From: Hemerocallis citrina
Lineage: Eukaryota > Streptophyta > Magnoliopsida > Asparagales > Asphodelaceae
Assembly: GCA_017893485.1 (NCBI GenBank)
Contig: CM030367.1
Location: forward strand, 84,140,853-84,204,852
Reading direction: 5' to 3'
DNA length: 64,000 bases
The position numbers and the translations under genes were made by a program. The notes under the pieces are model-generated. The model saw only the letters and a program-made list of their open reading frames with translations, made no database searches and was not told the DNA's origin. This document shows, piece after piece, positions 20,439-32,333 of the stretch. Each line of letters starts with the position of its first letter. Position 1 is the first letter of the stretch.

Positions 20439-22292
20439 ATGCCTCCAAAGGAAAAAGAGAAGGCAACGACCTCAAGCTGACCAGCCAACTCTCTTCCTCC
20501 ATTTCATGAGGATGTCCCTCCTACCCTTCACCTGTATCAACCTCTTTATCCAGAACAACATACCCAACCTCCATTTAAAAAGGCTCCACTGGGGGGGGGG
20601 GGGGGGGGGTGCTCCCAAAAATGTCAACACCCTGCACAACAGATTGGAGAGAATAGGGGATCAGTCTACTCCTCCACACCCTTCCACGGTGCCTCCTGAA
20701 GCACCTCAGTCGTAGCAAGACCTCCGCCATCTTATAAACTCCCAACAGCAGAAGTCCGAACGTCGGGGCCGCTCAAGCAGACCGCGAGTAAGGGACGGTC
20801 TCGCCCATCCATCACACCAGGAAGACACAAGAGGCCACTCTCCCCGATGTCAGAGATGCAGAAGAACCCTCTCGCCCAGAGGGCGAAGAAGAACCCCCTC
20901 TCCCAGAGGACAAAGAAGCCATCATTCTCCAAGGGGACACAGAAGAACTCCCCCTTGAGGGGTAAGGAACCCCACTCCAACAAGCCGACCAACTCCCAAG
21001 AGAGAAAGAGGGGAAGAAGTACTTGTCACCCGGGCATAGTTTCAAGAATTCAAATATGAAATCCTGAAAAACCCTCAATACCATTCCAAGCAGGACTCGA
21101 TAAACTAGCCATCACCGTACCACTCCTCCTCAACATGAAGAGTCTCATGGGTCCACTAGATTCGATAAAGCAAGACAATGTAGTCCTCTAACACCTCCAA
21201 AAGATGGAGGATAGCCTTGCACAGCTGAAGTAAGAAGAAGGAAGACATGAAGGAACGTACCGCCCCTCCAGGCCCCCCGTATCTAGGAAAATTATTGAGG
21301 CTCCCGTTCCGACCAACTTCAAGATCCCAGCCTTCGACTCTTATAATGGGGAGACCGACCCGGTAGATCACAATGAGATTTTTAAAACCCTCATGATGAT
21401 CCCCCAAGAATCTGATTCTCTCCTCTGCAAGACTTTTTCAGCAACACTGAAGAGATCTGCATAGGAATGGTTCTCTTGTCTCTCTACATGGTCCATCTTC
21501 TCCTTCGATCAACTTGAGGAGCTCTTCCCCATGCACTTCATCGCCATTCGCAAGATAGAAAAGACAAGTGCCACCCTACTTGAACTGAGGCAAAGAAAAG
21601 GAGAGTCCCTCAAGAGCTATGTTCGGCACTTCATAACCGAGCTTCATTCAAACTCCTTGCTTGACATTGGGTGTAGCCACTGCTGCCTTTAGGTACAATG
21701 TGAATCATGACCACCTCAAAGCTTCTCTCATCAAAAGACCTCCTTGGAACTTTTCTTACCTCTTTCAACGGGTCGAGAAGTACATCGAATGGAAGACGAC
21801 ATCCGGCTCCAAGAACAGAAGGTGCCCTCATCCGGGAACAAACGGAAGAGCACCAATAAAGAAGGAGCCATGAAGACCCAGAAGAATGCCTCAGGCCAAC
21901 GCCGTCAACCCCCAGTGCCACGCTATGAGAAGTACACCCCACTTAATGTTAGCATCTCTGCTATTCTGATGGAAGTCAGCAAGGAGGGACTGCTCTGACC
22001 TCCTCCTAAGATGAACGCCTCAAGCAAGAGAAGGGATAGATTGAAGTGGTGTGCCTTCCATAAAGATCATGGACACCTCACAGATGACTGTCGAGCCCTC
22101 AGGGACGAACTCGAAGGGCCACTTCGACGTGGGTACCTTACCCAGTTCGCTCAAGGAAATGACACCGAACCTCCTCCTGTGAGAGGGGCCAACAAGCGAC
22201 CAGAAAAACCTTCTGAGTCCCAAGGCTCAAGGCACATGGAGACATTCCACTCAATTCATGTAGAACCTATGAGGGATTTTCTAACTCCTTAA
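20439..22292 (+). pseudogene. gag: gag of Tat element C (multiple stops and frameshifts)
   Basis: Starts near ATGCCTCCAAAGG at 20439, with a stop within 50 bases. Recognisable parts: Ser/Pro/Arg-rich repeats near 20840-20960 (SPRG motifs from a ~36-bp DNA repeat), KIPAFDSYNGETDPVDH near 21320, the capsid segment near 21420-21650 (EWFSCLSTWSIFSFDQLEEL, then QRKGESLKSYVRHF), PLNVSISAILMEVSKEGLL near 21940 and the Cys/His motif WCAFHKDHGHLTDDC near 22045. A run of 19 G at 20591-20609 interrupts the N-terminal part. The product would be the particle protein; this copy cannot make it. Confidence 0.85.
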
Positions 22293-22773
22293 GGAAAGCA
22301 TTTGTCCGTGAAGTGAACTCAGTGCACAATATCCCCCTACCTAAGGACTTGGGGGTTCCGATCATATTTTTATACAGATACCTTGAGGGTGTTTGAACAC
22401 CTCACTGTGATGCACTCGTAATCAGCATATATATGAAAAATTATGAAGTGTGTCGTATCCTAGTAGATAACGAAAGTTCAGTAAACATCTGCTTCCTGAA
22501 TGTATTCGAGAGCCTCAAGCTCAAACAAGATTGTCTCAAACCCGTCAGGTACACCCTTAATGGAATCTCAGGAGCTCCAGTTCAGATCGAAGGAATAGTA
22601 ACCCTTGACGTAACTGTGGGGAAATCTTCAGCCACTCGCACAGAAATACTAGATTTCATGGTAGTCGACATGAAGTTCACCTACAATGCCATCTTTGGTC
22701 TCCCGGGATTAGCAGCCCTTCACGGAGTTGCCTCCTCCTACTATATGAAGATGAAATTCCCTACGGCAGTAAG
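22293..22773 (+). pseudogene. aspartic protease of Tat element C, interrupted by a solo LTR
   Basis: The open frame 22433-22773 reads CRILVDNESSVNICFLNVFE, where related proteases have D-N-G-S; the catalytic glycine is replaced by glutamate, which should abolish activity. It continues with FMVVDMKFTYNAIFGLPG and YYMKMKFPT before the insertion at 22774. The remainder resumes after 25775. Confidence 0.8.
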
Positions 22774-25770
22774 TGTAACACCCCGCAGAATTGAGTTATG
22801 ACAATTTTGCTCCAAGCATGTTACACACATGTATTTGTACCATTACATGTAATATCCGTAATATTATTAATATAAATATTTTAACGTATTTTGTATTTCG
22901 ATTGTTATGGAAATTTTTTGTTCTCTCGAATTTATTTGTATATGAATATTTATTGGCACGTGCTTTACACGTGCTTTTATTGCACGTGTCATTTGAAAAA
23001 TCTTTTAGAGTATGTAAACATTTTCCTTCTAGTTTACAATGTATAAATGAATAAGTCTAGTTTTAATGAAACTAACTTAATTTAAATCCATATTAAATTG
23101 AGTAGCATATGTAATTTTATTAAATAAAATTCCTAGTATATTTTGTGTGTAACCTATGTGCACACAAATCCTTTTTGGAAACCTGTGCTCTACCCATCCT
23201 CTTTGGCCGGCCATATTTGAAAAGGAGAGGAAAATTGAATTGAATTAAAGTAATGGATTAGTGGAGAGACTACGACGGAGTTATGGGTAGTTATGATAAT
23301 GATCATGCCCCATAATCTCTCCCTCTCATTTATATCATCCCGGCCATGCTTTAGAAAAGCAAAATTTTCATTTGTTGCAGTTTCAAAATCTTGTTGTTGG
23401 TTTCTTTGGAGCTCGGATTTTGAGGCAGCTTGGGAATTATCTTTCTAGGAGTTCTAATTACTAGGATTTACCTAAAGAGGTGGGTGTTTCTACTATTTTC
23501 TAATGTTTTGTAGATTATGCATGCTTAAATGTAAATATATATATGTGATGATTAAATTCATATGTTAAATGTAAATGTGTCAGAGTGTTCTCAAGATTTT
23601 GTATAAATTGATGCAGTAGATTTTTTTAAAATAATATGTGCAAAGGTAATTAGATTTCATAATTGTAGTAATGTCTTATGTGATTGCCTTCTCTAAAATT
23701 TTAGATATTGAATGAATATTGTTCTTGTGAATTAATTTATTATTATGAATTCGAACCATGAGTATGACAAAATTTATACATGCGAATTACGTGTTAAATT
23801 TCATATCAAATACAAGCAGATTGACACATGCATGAATTTATGTCAAAATGTAATAGAATAAATAAGTCATTCTCTGGAAATTCATTAGTCGTAGTATAGT
23901 GTGTAGAAATTGTGAGAATGATTATAGAATTGATTATGGCTAAATGATTATCTTTGATGTGAAACAGAGAGTTTCAGGTTCAAAAATAAATTTTGTGCAA
24001 TTGTAGACAGCAATTCCACTTGGACTTATTGGTTGGTTGCGGTTTAGTACACTGTGCATGTGCGAATGGTCTCTGGCTGGTTGCGGGTTCAAGTCCCTGG
24101 GGGGCTCTGTTTCTTTTTAAAAACTTTATTTATTTTCGAAACAGTAGAAATAAATATGTAGATACTTTTGTGAGTCTCTTCTACACCAGCAAAGAGTTGG
24201 ACTTGTGGTTATTGGGTGCGAGTTAGGGTGGAGGTACTTGCTCTAGTTCGATTCCTGAAGGGGTTAGGTTGTTATTATTTTATTTTACTTTGAAATCTTA
24301 TTTTTTTCATTGAGAAAAAGTTTTAAATTGATATCGGGGTATTGATGAAGTATTTTTGACAAGATCATAGATAGCTTGATTCAAGATTTTATTTTGTAGA
24401 CAATTTACGTTGTGAATTAAACTACTTTAAAAGTAAAAAATTTTGAGTTGTCTCGTTTAAATTAAATTTGATTGAAAGAGTGAAACGTGATGATCTTTTA
24501 TCTAGATTCATTCTAGAATTTTATATCGTATGAAAACGAATTTAATTTGGAGCTTATGTAAACTATTTAAATGACGAATTAAGAAATAATCAAAGAATGA
24601 AAGTGTGGAAAAGTAGACATATGACATTTGAAAATATTTCATCAAATTGAAGTATTATTGAAATCTTATGATAAGAATTTATCTATTTGTTTGAGATTGA
24701 TGAACTAAAAGAGAATAAATAAGGAAATCAAATAATTTATAATAAATGAGAAATACTGTAAAAGGGGTTAAGAATAACCTAGAAGATCTCTGAATTGAGA
24801 TGCATGGTTCTAGGAGCTGAGCGAGACTCGTAGTGACCGGCAAATTATAAACAATTTTGAGAAATGGTCAATATGGGCTTGAATTTTCGGTGACAGAGTT
24901 TAAGTCCGACAGGGTAAGCTAGCTCTAGGCCATGAAAACTATAATTAGATTAAGGACATGCACTAGAAAAGAAGACGTGATGATACCTGAGCAAACGTAA
25001 GTGGGGCGTCTCTATATAGTCGGGCGGCGGATTCCGGGACTATAGATTAAGTCGGGCAAGTGGATTCCGGGACTGTGATTGCTTGTAGAGCAAGACGAGC
25101 CTTAATTAATTCCGGAATTATGAATGGTTGGGCGGTGGATTCCGGGGCCATGAATAGTCGGGCGGAAAGGAGGCGGATCTCCAATATATTCCGTTGCTCG
25201 AATCCGTACTTCTGGGATGCCTAAACCTTGTTTTTGTCACCATAGTAGAATTTCATAACGAGGGATTGAACCCTATAATGAGGAGTACGTTAAGGACTCA
25301 CCCTCGAACCTATGTAGTATGGGATGCATAGAATCCGAACAAGTGCGCATTAAATTTTCACTGTGTGTTTAAGTGTTTGCATTAGTCATTAGGTTCATAT
25401 CATACACCGACATGTTTAGGATAGTCATATTTTCTGTTTTTGCATTCAAGTTTGTGATTGCTAAAATTGTGGAATCGCTGTATTATAGCATTAGCATCAA
25501 TTATATGCAATTGATGTGCCCGCAGTTTTCATGTTGAAGGACTCGGATTAGCGAGCGACATGGAGATGAGTTTGATGTTAATGGATGTTGCAATATTGAA
25601 GATCTTGGATGTTATAAATTGTATTTTTTTCATGTAAACTTCCACTGCGTATTGTAATTAATAACATTGTAATGAAAAAAAATCCAAATTTCTAGTATTT
25701 TTGTATGAAGTTGAAGTAAAGGTCATGTTTGTACTATGAATTACCTATGTTTTGAATTTGGGGTGTTACA
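22774..25770 (+). mobile_element. solo LTR of a Tekay-like Ty3/gypsy element
   Basis: 2997 bp, starts TGTAACACCCCGC and ends GGGGTGTTACA, with no internal region. It splits the element C protease/linker and is flanked by GTAAG (22769-22773) and GCAAG (25771-25775), a 5-bp duplication with one change. The first ~100 bp and several inner blocks align with the LARD LTRs and, near 25290-25352, with the young Tekay LTR. It has CACGTG-rich stretches (22953-22990), a polymerase III B-box-like motif GGTTCAAGTCC (24086-24096) and repeated GTCGGGCGG/TTCCGGGAC motifs (25018-25160) also seen in the TRIM interior. Confidence 0.88.
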
Positions 25771-25775
25771 GCAAG

Positions 25776-26993
25776 AGTAGGGGAAGCCAAAGGAAGCTAA
25801 GAAGCCACTCAAGCAAGTTACACAACCACAATGGTGGCTCGGTCCTTCCCCTAGATGCTTTGGAACTTCCTCAAGATAGGGGACAAGCCAGCTCTGAACC
25901 CATAGAACAACTAGCAGAAATCCATTTCTCCCAAGAGGATCAAGCTAAGTATTTACAGGTGAGCAAGACACTCCCCTATCAGGTCAAAGACAAGCCCGTC
26001 TCCTGCATTAGGGAGAACTAGTATCTTTTCATTTGGACAACCACAGACATGCGGGCACATCCAAAGATCTAATCATGCACTAATTAAGTGTGGACCCAGA
26101 AGTCAAGTCTGTCCAACAAAAGGGCCGCAAGTTCACCCCAAAGAGACAGCAAGCAATCAAGGAAGAATTAGAAAAGCTCCTAGCGCCCCGCTTTATTTAG
26201 GAAGTTAACTACCCCGAGTGGCCAACGAATGTGGTCATGGTCAAGAAAGCAAACGAAAAATGGAGAATTTGATTAGACTTCACCGACCTTAATAAAGTAT
26301 ACCCGAAGGACCCCTTCCCTATGCCAAGCACAGACGCCTTGATCGACGTCACTTCAGGATATGAGCTCTTAAGCTTTATGGATGCTTTCTCGGGATACAA
26401 CCAGATTCGAATGTTTCCACCTGACATACTGAAGACATCCTTCATCACTAATCAAGAACTATATTGCTATCGAGTTATGCCATTCGGGCTAAAGAATGCC
26501 GGATCTATGTATCAGCGCTTGGTGAACAAAGTCTTCAAGAAGCAAATTGGCCAAAATATGGTGGTATATGTTGATGATATGCTCATCAAGAGTCTTAGGA
26601 AAGAGGACCATGTAGCCGACCTCCAATAAGCCTTCAACGTGCTTCAGATAAACAACATGACGCTGAACCCCTCGAAGTATGTCTTCGGGGTCTCTTCGGG
26701 GAGTTCTTAGGGTTCATGGTAAGCCAAAGAGGTATCGAAGCTAACCCAGAGAAGACCAAATCCATACTTGACATGTCTCCCCCAACTACAGTCAAAGAAG
26801 TCCAGAAGCTCATCCGTCGTCTCGACGCCATCAAGCGCTTCCTCTCCATGTCTGGGGAGAAGTGTCTTCCTTTCTTCAAAGCTCTTCGAGGAGAAAAAAC
26901 TTTGAGGAGGGGGATGGGGGGGGGGGGGGGGCGACAAGCAACCTGTGAAAGACTCAAAGCACATCTCGTCAACCCCCCGCTCCTTAGCTGGCC
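25776..26993 (+). pseudogene. protease-RT linker and reverse transcriptase of Tat element C
   Basis: 25776-26021 encodes the acidic linker (PIEQLAEIHFSQEDQAKYLQ). After stops, RT is in frame 26321-26629: SGYELLSFMDAFSGYNQIRM, VMPFGLKNAGSMYQRLVNKV and the catalytic YVDDMLIKS near 26566-26592. The frame at 26716-26990 holds the connection segment (GFMVSQRGIEANPEKTKSIL, SPPTTVKEVQKL). Upstream motifs (NVVMVKK, FTDLNKVYPKDPFP) are broken by stops and a frameshift. A run of 16 G at 26916-26931 disrupts the end. Y-x-D-D is intact, but the enzyme cannot be made as one chain. Confidence 0.88.
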
Positions 26994-27407
26994 TATGTGT
27001 GGAGAGGTTCTTTACCTCTACTTGGCCACTTCGGATCGACCCTTACTGTTGTATTAGTAAGACAAGAAGACCGAGTGGAAAAGCCAATCTACTATGTGAG
27101 TAAGGTTCTCCACGATGCTGAGCTCCGGGACTCAAAGATGAAGAAGATGGCTTACACTCTAGTAATGGCCGTCCGAAAACTCCGACCTTAGTTCCAAGCA
27201 TACTCTATCTAGGTCCTCACTGATCAATCGCTCAAGCAAATCCTCCACAAGCCAAACAGCTCCGGAAGACATAAAGTGGTTAGTCGAGTTAAACCGACAT
27301 GACATCACTTATCAGCCAAGAACTATCATCAAGGCCCAATCCTTATCCAAATTCATTGTAGAGAGCACTATCCCTGATCCTCCCGAGGAAGGAGACAACC
27401 CACAACT
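26994..27407 (+). pseudogene. first RNase H of Tat element C (degenerate)
   Basis: 27045-27191 reads TLTVVLVRQEDRVEKPIYYV and SKVLHDAELRDSKMKKMAYT, the typical Ty3 RNase H core, followed after a stop by VLTDQSLKQILHKPNSSGR. Stops at 27057 (one frame) and 27190 break it. It would degrade the RNA strand of the RNA-DNA hybrid. Confidence 0.75.
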
Positions 27408-28079
27408 GTGGAGTGTACGTGGATGGGTCCTCTTGCCTCGAGAGGAGTGGAGCCTGGTATCATCTTACTAAGTCCCGATGAGTTCACCCTCCAATACTCG
27501 CTACACATCAACTTCTCAGCTTCCAATAACGAGGCCGAGTATGAAGCACTCATTGTCGGGCTCCTCTTACCAAAGAAAGCGGGGGCACAAATAGTCGGAG
27601 AGTTTAGTGACTCTCAATTGGTAGTGAACCAAATTCAGGGCAAATATGAAGCTAGGGACAACTGCATAATCAAGTACTTGGCCCATGTGAAGAAACTTAT
27701 GATAACTTTCAAAGAAGATGCGGTTACTCGCATCCTATGCGAGGAAAACGGGAAAGCCGATGCCCTCTCCAAGTTAGCTTCCTCATCATCTGACGGACTT
27801 GATCACACGGTGCTAATTGAGGTCCTACTTAAGCCAAGCATTGAAGAAGAGACACTAGAGCTCATGTCCATCGCCCCTCAGACACCCGAAGATTGTTGGA
27901 TGGAACCCTTAGTAGACTTCCTCGACAAGGGAGTCCTCCCTATGGATCACAAAGAAGCAAGAAAGATCCGGGTAAGGGCGGAGAGATATACTTTCATCGA
28001 ACGAGTCCTTTATAGGTGCTCCTACACTCAAGTTGATGGTCGACCCTACCTACGATGCCTCTCCCCCGAACAGGCCTAG
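27408..28079 (+). pseudogene. second (archaeal-like) RNase H and pre-integrase linker of Tat element C
   Basis: A 223-residue frame is open. It begins slightly out of register: YVDGSSC expected at the start is encoded in another frame at 27400-27430. Clear motifs are SASNNEAEYEALIVGL, FSDSQLVVNQIQGKYEARDN and ENGKADALSKLAS, which define the second RNase H found in Tat-type elements. The C-terminal part (YTFIERVLYRCS, GRPYLRCLSP) is the usual lead into integrase. The domain order and dual RNase H are the main reason for calling the element Tat. Confidence 0.82.
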
Positions 28080-29015
28080 TATGCCCTCAAGGAAGTACAT
28101 GAAGGGATAGAGGGCAGTCATTTTGGCGCAAGGTATCTTGCACGAAAAGTTCTTAATCATGGCTACTACTGTCCGACTCTTCTCAGTGATGCGCAAGCAT
28201 ACGTCCGCCGATGCATCCCCTGCCAAAAGTACTCCTTCATCAAGAAGGTACCACAAGCCAAAATCAGCTCCATGTCTAGCCTCATCCCTTTGCAATGTGG
28301 TGAATGGAGTTGCTTGGACCATTTCCTCCCACCACTTGACAATGAACCTTCTTTGTGGTCGCCATCGACTACTTCACAAAGTGGATGGAGGCAGAACCAC
28401 TCGCAACCATCTCGGAATATAAGGTCCAACAATTCTTCTGGAAGAACATAGTCTGTCTGTTCCGAATTCCTCGTACCCTAATCACTGACAAAGAAACTCA
28501 ATTTTCTTGTAAGGAGTTCCATAAGTTTTGCATCGACCTGTGAATTGAACAACGCTTTTCATCCATTTCGCACCCGTCGACCAATGGCCAAGACGCCAAC
28601 CAATAAATCTTGGACGGCCTCAAGAAGAGACTTGGTGAAGCCCTGAAGGGACAATGCATAGAAGAACTCTCGAGCATGCTCTGGTCCTATAGAACCACTA
28701 AGAGAATCCCCCCAATCAATCTCACCTTCGGCACAAAAGCTCTCATCCCTATGTAAGTAGGACTACCTTCCCCCCGCCTTATCTCCTTCAACGAAGGGAA
28801 GAATTCAAATGGCCTCCGAGCCAATCTAGATCTCATCGACGAAGTCCAAGAGAAATCCATCTAGTGAAATAAAACATCTACCAAGAGAGGGTAGAGAAGT
28901 TTTACAACAAGAAGGTCCACCTGACCGACCTCCAAGAGGGGGATCTCGTCCTTCGAAAGCTCGAGATATCCAACCCACGCAAGAAGGGAAAGCTCGCCCC
29001 CAACTGGGAGTGACC
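28078..29015 (+). pseudogene. integrase of Tat element C (frameshifted)
   Basis: The zinc-binding part at 28080-28240 shows the HHCC pattern (KEVHEGIEGSHFGARYLARK, then CIPCQK). The core domain at 28355-28543 reads DYFTKWMEAEPLATI and IPRTLITDKETQF, where relatives have TDNGTQF. Later pieces (SYRTT..-like, 28680-28960) follow in shifting frames. At least three frame breaks make it inactive. The enzyme would insert the cDNA into chromosomes. Confidence 0.82.
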
Positions 29016-29384
29016 AAACAAGGTTTTTACAAGTGGTTCGTCCAGAAGCTTACCAACTTGAAGACCTGGGTGAAGAAGATATCAATGATTTAGAATGCCA
29101 AACACCTAATGAAGTGCAACGAGAGTGCTTAATGCTCTCCCTTAGTAGCTAGTTCAAACATGTAATAAAGGCCAACAATTATAAAGGTAACAACACGTAA
29201 TAAAGGATTTCAATTAACCAGCCGCCTAGTTTAAGTTTTTAATAAAATTTAGTTTTTCTTTTGCAAAATTCTTCTATAACTTTACCGTTGTGTAACTTTA
29301 CCGAATACACCCTATCAAATACGAGCAAAGAAATGCACACATGGTCCGCTTCTGAGCAACACCATCTGCTCACTATGCACCCCA
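29016..29384 (+). other. non-coding spacer after pol in element C
   Basis: No protein-like frame; some A/T-rich sequence leads into the tandem array. Confidence 0.4.
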
Positions 29385-30030
29385 ATGGACAAGTGCGGAG
29401 TCCATTTATGGTTCATAGGGTCTCTCTAGCTACTTGCTCTTGAGCAAGTATGCAGAGCACGGCTCGCCATTCGCATGCTCCCAAAACTCGTCATCACCGT
29501 GTTTTGAGTCCACTCGTGGTTCACATGAACACTCTAGCCACTTGCCCTCGAGCAAGTACGAAAAGCTCAGCTCGCCACTTGAGTGCTCCCAAAACAATCC
29601 TGATAAGTGCGGAGTCCATTCATGATTCATAGGATCTCTCTAGCTACTTGCCCCTGAGCAAGTATGCGGAGTGCGGCTTGCCATTCAAATGCTCCCAAAA
29701 CTCGTCATCACCTTATTCAGAGTCCACTCGTGGTTCACAGGGCTGCTCTAGGCTCTTGTTCCCAAGCAAGTATGCGAAGCTCAGCTCACCACTCGAGTGC
29801 TCCCATAACAATCTGGACAAGTACGGAGTCTATTCATGGTTCATAGGGTCTCTCTAGCTACTTTCCCCCGAGCAGGTATGCGGAGCGTGGCTCGCCATTT
29901 GAATGCCCCCAAAACTCATTGTCACCTTGTTCGGAATTGATTCGTGGTTCACAAGACCGCTCTAAACACTCACCCCCGAGCAAGCATGCGGAGCGTGGCT
30001 CGCCACTCAAGTGCTCCCAAAATAACCCCA
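29385..30030 (+). repeat. ~107-bp tandem repeat with two-unit higher-order structure, Tat element C
   Basis: Units start with TCTAG(C/G) at 29425, 29533, 29639, 29747, 29853 and 29961, with spacing alternating 108 and 106 bp. Alternate units share features (ACTCGTCATCACC versus ACAATCxxGAxAAGT), so the true repeat is a ~214-bp dimer. It lies just after pol, before the antisense region. Short open frames inside it are repeat artefacts. Confidence 0.9.
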
Positions 30031-30234
30031 AACACAAAAAGATGTAATTCAAAGAGACAAAGCATAAACACTTAGAAGATTTTTATTCCACATTAATATC
30101 TGATCACAAGTGTCATTGGAGAAAAGGAATCCAAGATTACAAGTCTTTACAAAATTACAAGTCTCCCTCGGAGTCATCTTTCCCTCCTTGTGGCAAAGGG
30201 ATGTTCCTATTAAGAGACACGCGTGGCTTACGCC

Positions 30235-31053
30235 CCCCTCATGGCAGAAGAGCACCGCTCCGATTCCTTGATTGATCAGCAGGGAAGACCAAGCCCTCTA
30301 AATGTGTGCGAGCCATGCGGCCGTCAACACGCCTCACCCCTTCAACAGAGGCAACACTCGACGAACTAGCCACCCTGCTCTGGGTAGCTCCTGGATTCCT
30401 CGAGGCATCGTATAGGTGCAAGGCCACTCATGAAACAAATTCCCCTGATTTATCTCGTCACAGGAGCAAGAAGTCCTTCTCGCCTTAACCCCCTCAAGGA
30501 GCCGTTTCAACCGATGAATCTCCATTTTTTGTTCAACAAGCCTCTCCTTGAGTTGGTCATCCTTCATCCTAATCTTTCAGCAAAACGTGCTCGCACATGC
30601 CGAACCACTAGGGCAGGTCTCCCCCGAAGGTTCGAGAACTACTTTCCTCAAATGAGCTACTTCTAAGCTCTTCTCAAGTACTACATTTTTCAACTCGTTG
30701 CACTCGGTGGTAGCCACGAGCAAAGAACTGCGAAGAAATTTCACTTCCGAGCTCCTCCCAACCGTCGCCCTAGCAAGAGGAGCCCCACTATCACAAGGAT
30801 AATCTTTCACGTTGGTCGAAGATTTGACCTTCATCACGATGCCTATTTTTGATATCTCTCTGAGTGAACACTCTCCACAAGTGGCCGAGTTCAGTCTCTG
30901 CCTCAAAAAGCTTCTCCCATAAAAAAGCAAGCCCCAACTCCACCACTCGAATTTTTGCGCAGATACAGGCAATCTCATCGTCACGGAGATCACATCGACC
31001 ATATACCACGACCTGCTCGTAGAGAAGAACGTGAAATCACTACAATGGTTCAA
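30235..31053 (-). pseudogene. second antisense ORF region of Tat element C (coiled-coil protein)
   Basis: On the minus strand several overlapping frames give one coiled-coil-rich sequence: RDDEIACICAKIRVVELGLA and LFEAETELGHL (30790-31010), SSEVKFLRSSLLVATTECNE and VVLEKSLEVAHLRKVV (30610-30740), then DDQLKERLVEQKMEIHRLKR (30480-30567). The frames are offset, so this copy is broken. Family not recognised. It lies 3' (in antisense sense) of the additional ORF at 42390-56926 and may be its C-terminal extension or a separate gene; the LARD insertion at 31147 prevents a decision. Confidence 0.45.
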
Positions 31054-31411
31054 CCAAGACTACAAGACACACACACAGACTCAAGTGCTCAAGCTCAACA
31101 CAAGGTATAAAGCATTAAAGAAACTTTCATTGCAACAGAAGAGGATTGTAACACCCTGCAAAATTGGAAGTGACAATTTTGCTGTCGTATGTTACACACG
31201 TATATTTTGTACCATTATGGGTAATATCCGTAATGTGTTTCTCTATGTATTTTAGATTCCGACTATTTATGCATTTCCCGTATTCTCAAAATTTATTTTA
31301 TCATATTTTGAGTCAATTTAAATATAAAATTCCAATCTCTGTATTTTTACGTGCTTTATACGTGTTATGGATGCACATATCTGTAACACCCCTGTAATTT
31401 TCAAAGAGCAA

Positions 31412-31474
<63 letters not shown>
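31412..31474. repeat. (TA)n microsatellite in TRIM LTR 1
   Basis: About 30 TA units. The second LTR has a shorter tract (32286-32330). Reading frames through it give meaningless Ile-Tyr repeats. Confidence 0.95.
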
Positions 31475-31477
<3 letters not shown>

Positions 31478-31902
31478 ATGAAAAGATAGTAGTTTGGTAA
31501 AATGATATAAATTGATGCTGATGGCATATATTTGGTAAAAACAAAAAGTGGTAATGTATTATATGGGGGCCCACATTGGTTTAACAACAACAGAGAACAT
31601 GCTGTTGTTCTCCATGTTGTAACGTCACTTGGAAATGGTGACGTGGCAAGCACAATGGGGCCCACCTTGGAAATGTGATGTTGTGCATTCACGGGATTGA
31701 GAGGTAAGTGGTTGTGAAAAATCCCATATCAGTAGATTAAAGGAATAAAATAATATTAAAATAATATTGCCTATGATCAAGAGTCACCTAATCGGTTAAC
31801 CAACTTTTGAGAGGCAGCCTGTGGTGGGCAGTTGTACTACATAGTATCTAATTTATCTTATAAATTGTATAAATTGTCTGAGCTAGGGGCAGGGGCATTA
31901 CA

Positions 31903-32254
31903 AATGGTATCAAGGCCGACTTTCGACACCGAGTATGCGGCATATAGTCGGGCGGTGTACTCCGAAACTATAGACCCAGTCGAGTGGTGTACTCCGGGAC
32001 TGTGGTCAGCCCTTAATTAAATTCGGGACTGTTATTGATTGGACGGTGTACTCCGGGATCATAATTAGTCGGACGGATAGGAGAGCGGCTCAATTAAAAT
32101 CCGGGATTATGATTGATCGGGCGGTGTACTCCGGGATCATGAATAATCGGGCGGATAGAAGAGCAGATGCTCCACAACGGACTAGAAAGGAGATCCTGCA
32201 CTAGATTGTGTATGCCCGTGCTCAGCGAGGACGCTAATTTCTGAAGGGGGTGTG
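31903..32254 (+). other. TRIM internal domain
   Basis: Non-coding. It contains four or five degenerate copies of a GTCGGGCGG...TACTCCGGGA motif. The same motif cluster (with GATTCCGGGAC) is in the solo LTR at 25018-25160, suggesting the TRIM interior derives from Tekay LTR sequence. Confidence 0.6.
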
Positions 32255-32283
32255 TGTAACACCCCATAATTTTCAAAGAGAAA

Positions 32284-32333
<50 letters not shown>

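Noticed and set aside
22791..23054. 87-residue frame inside the solo LTR
   Set aside because: It lies wholly in LTR sequence that aligns with other LTRs as non-coding DNA.
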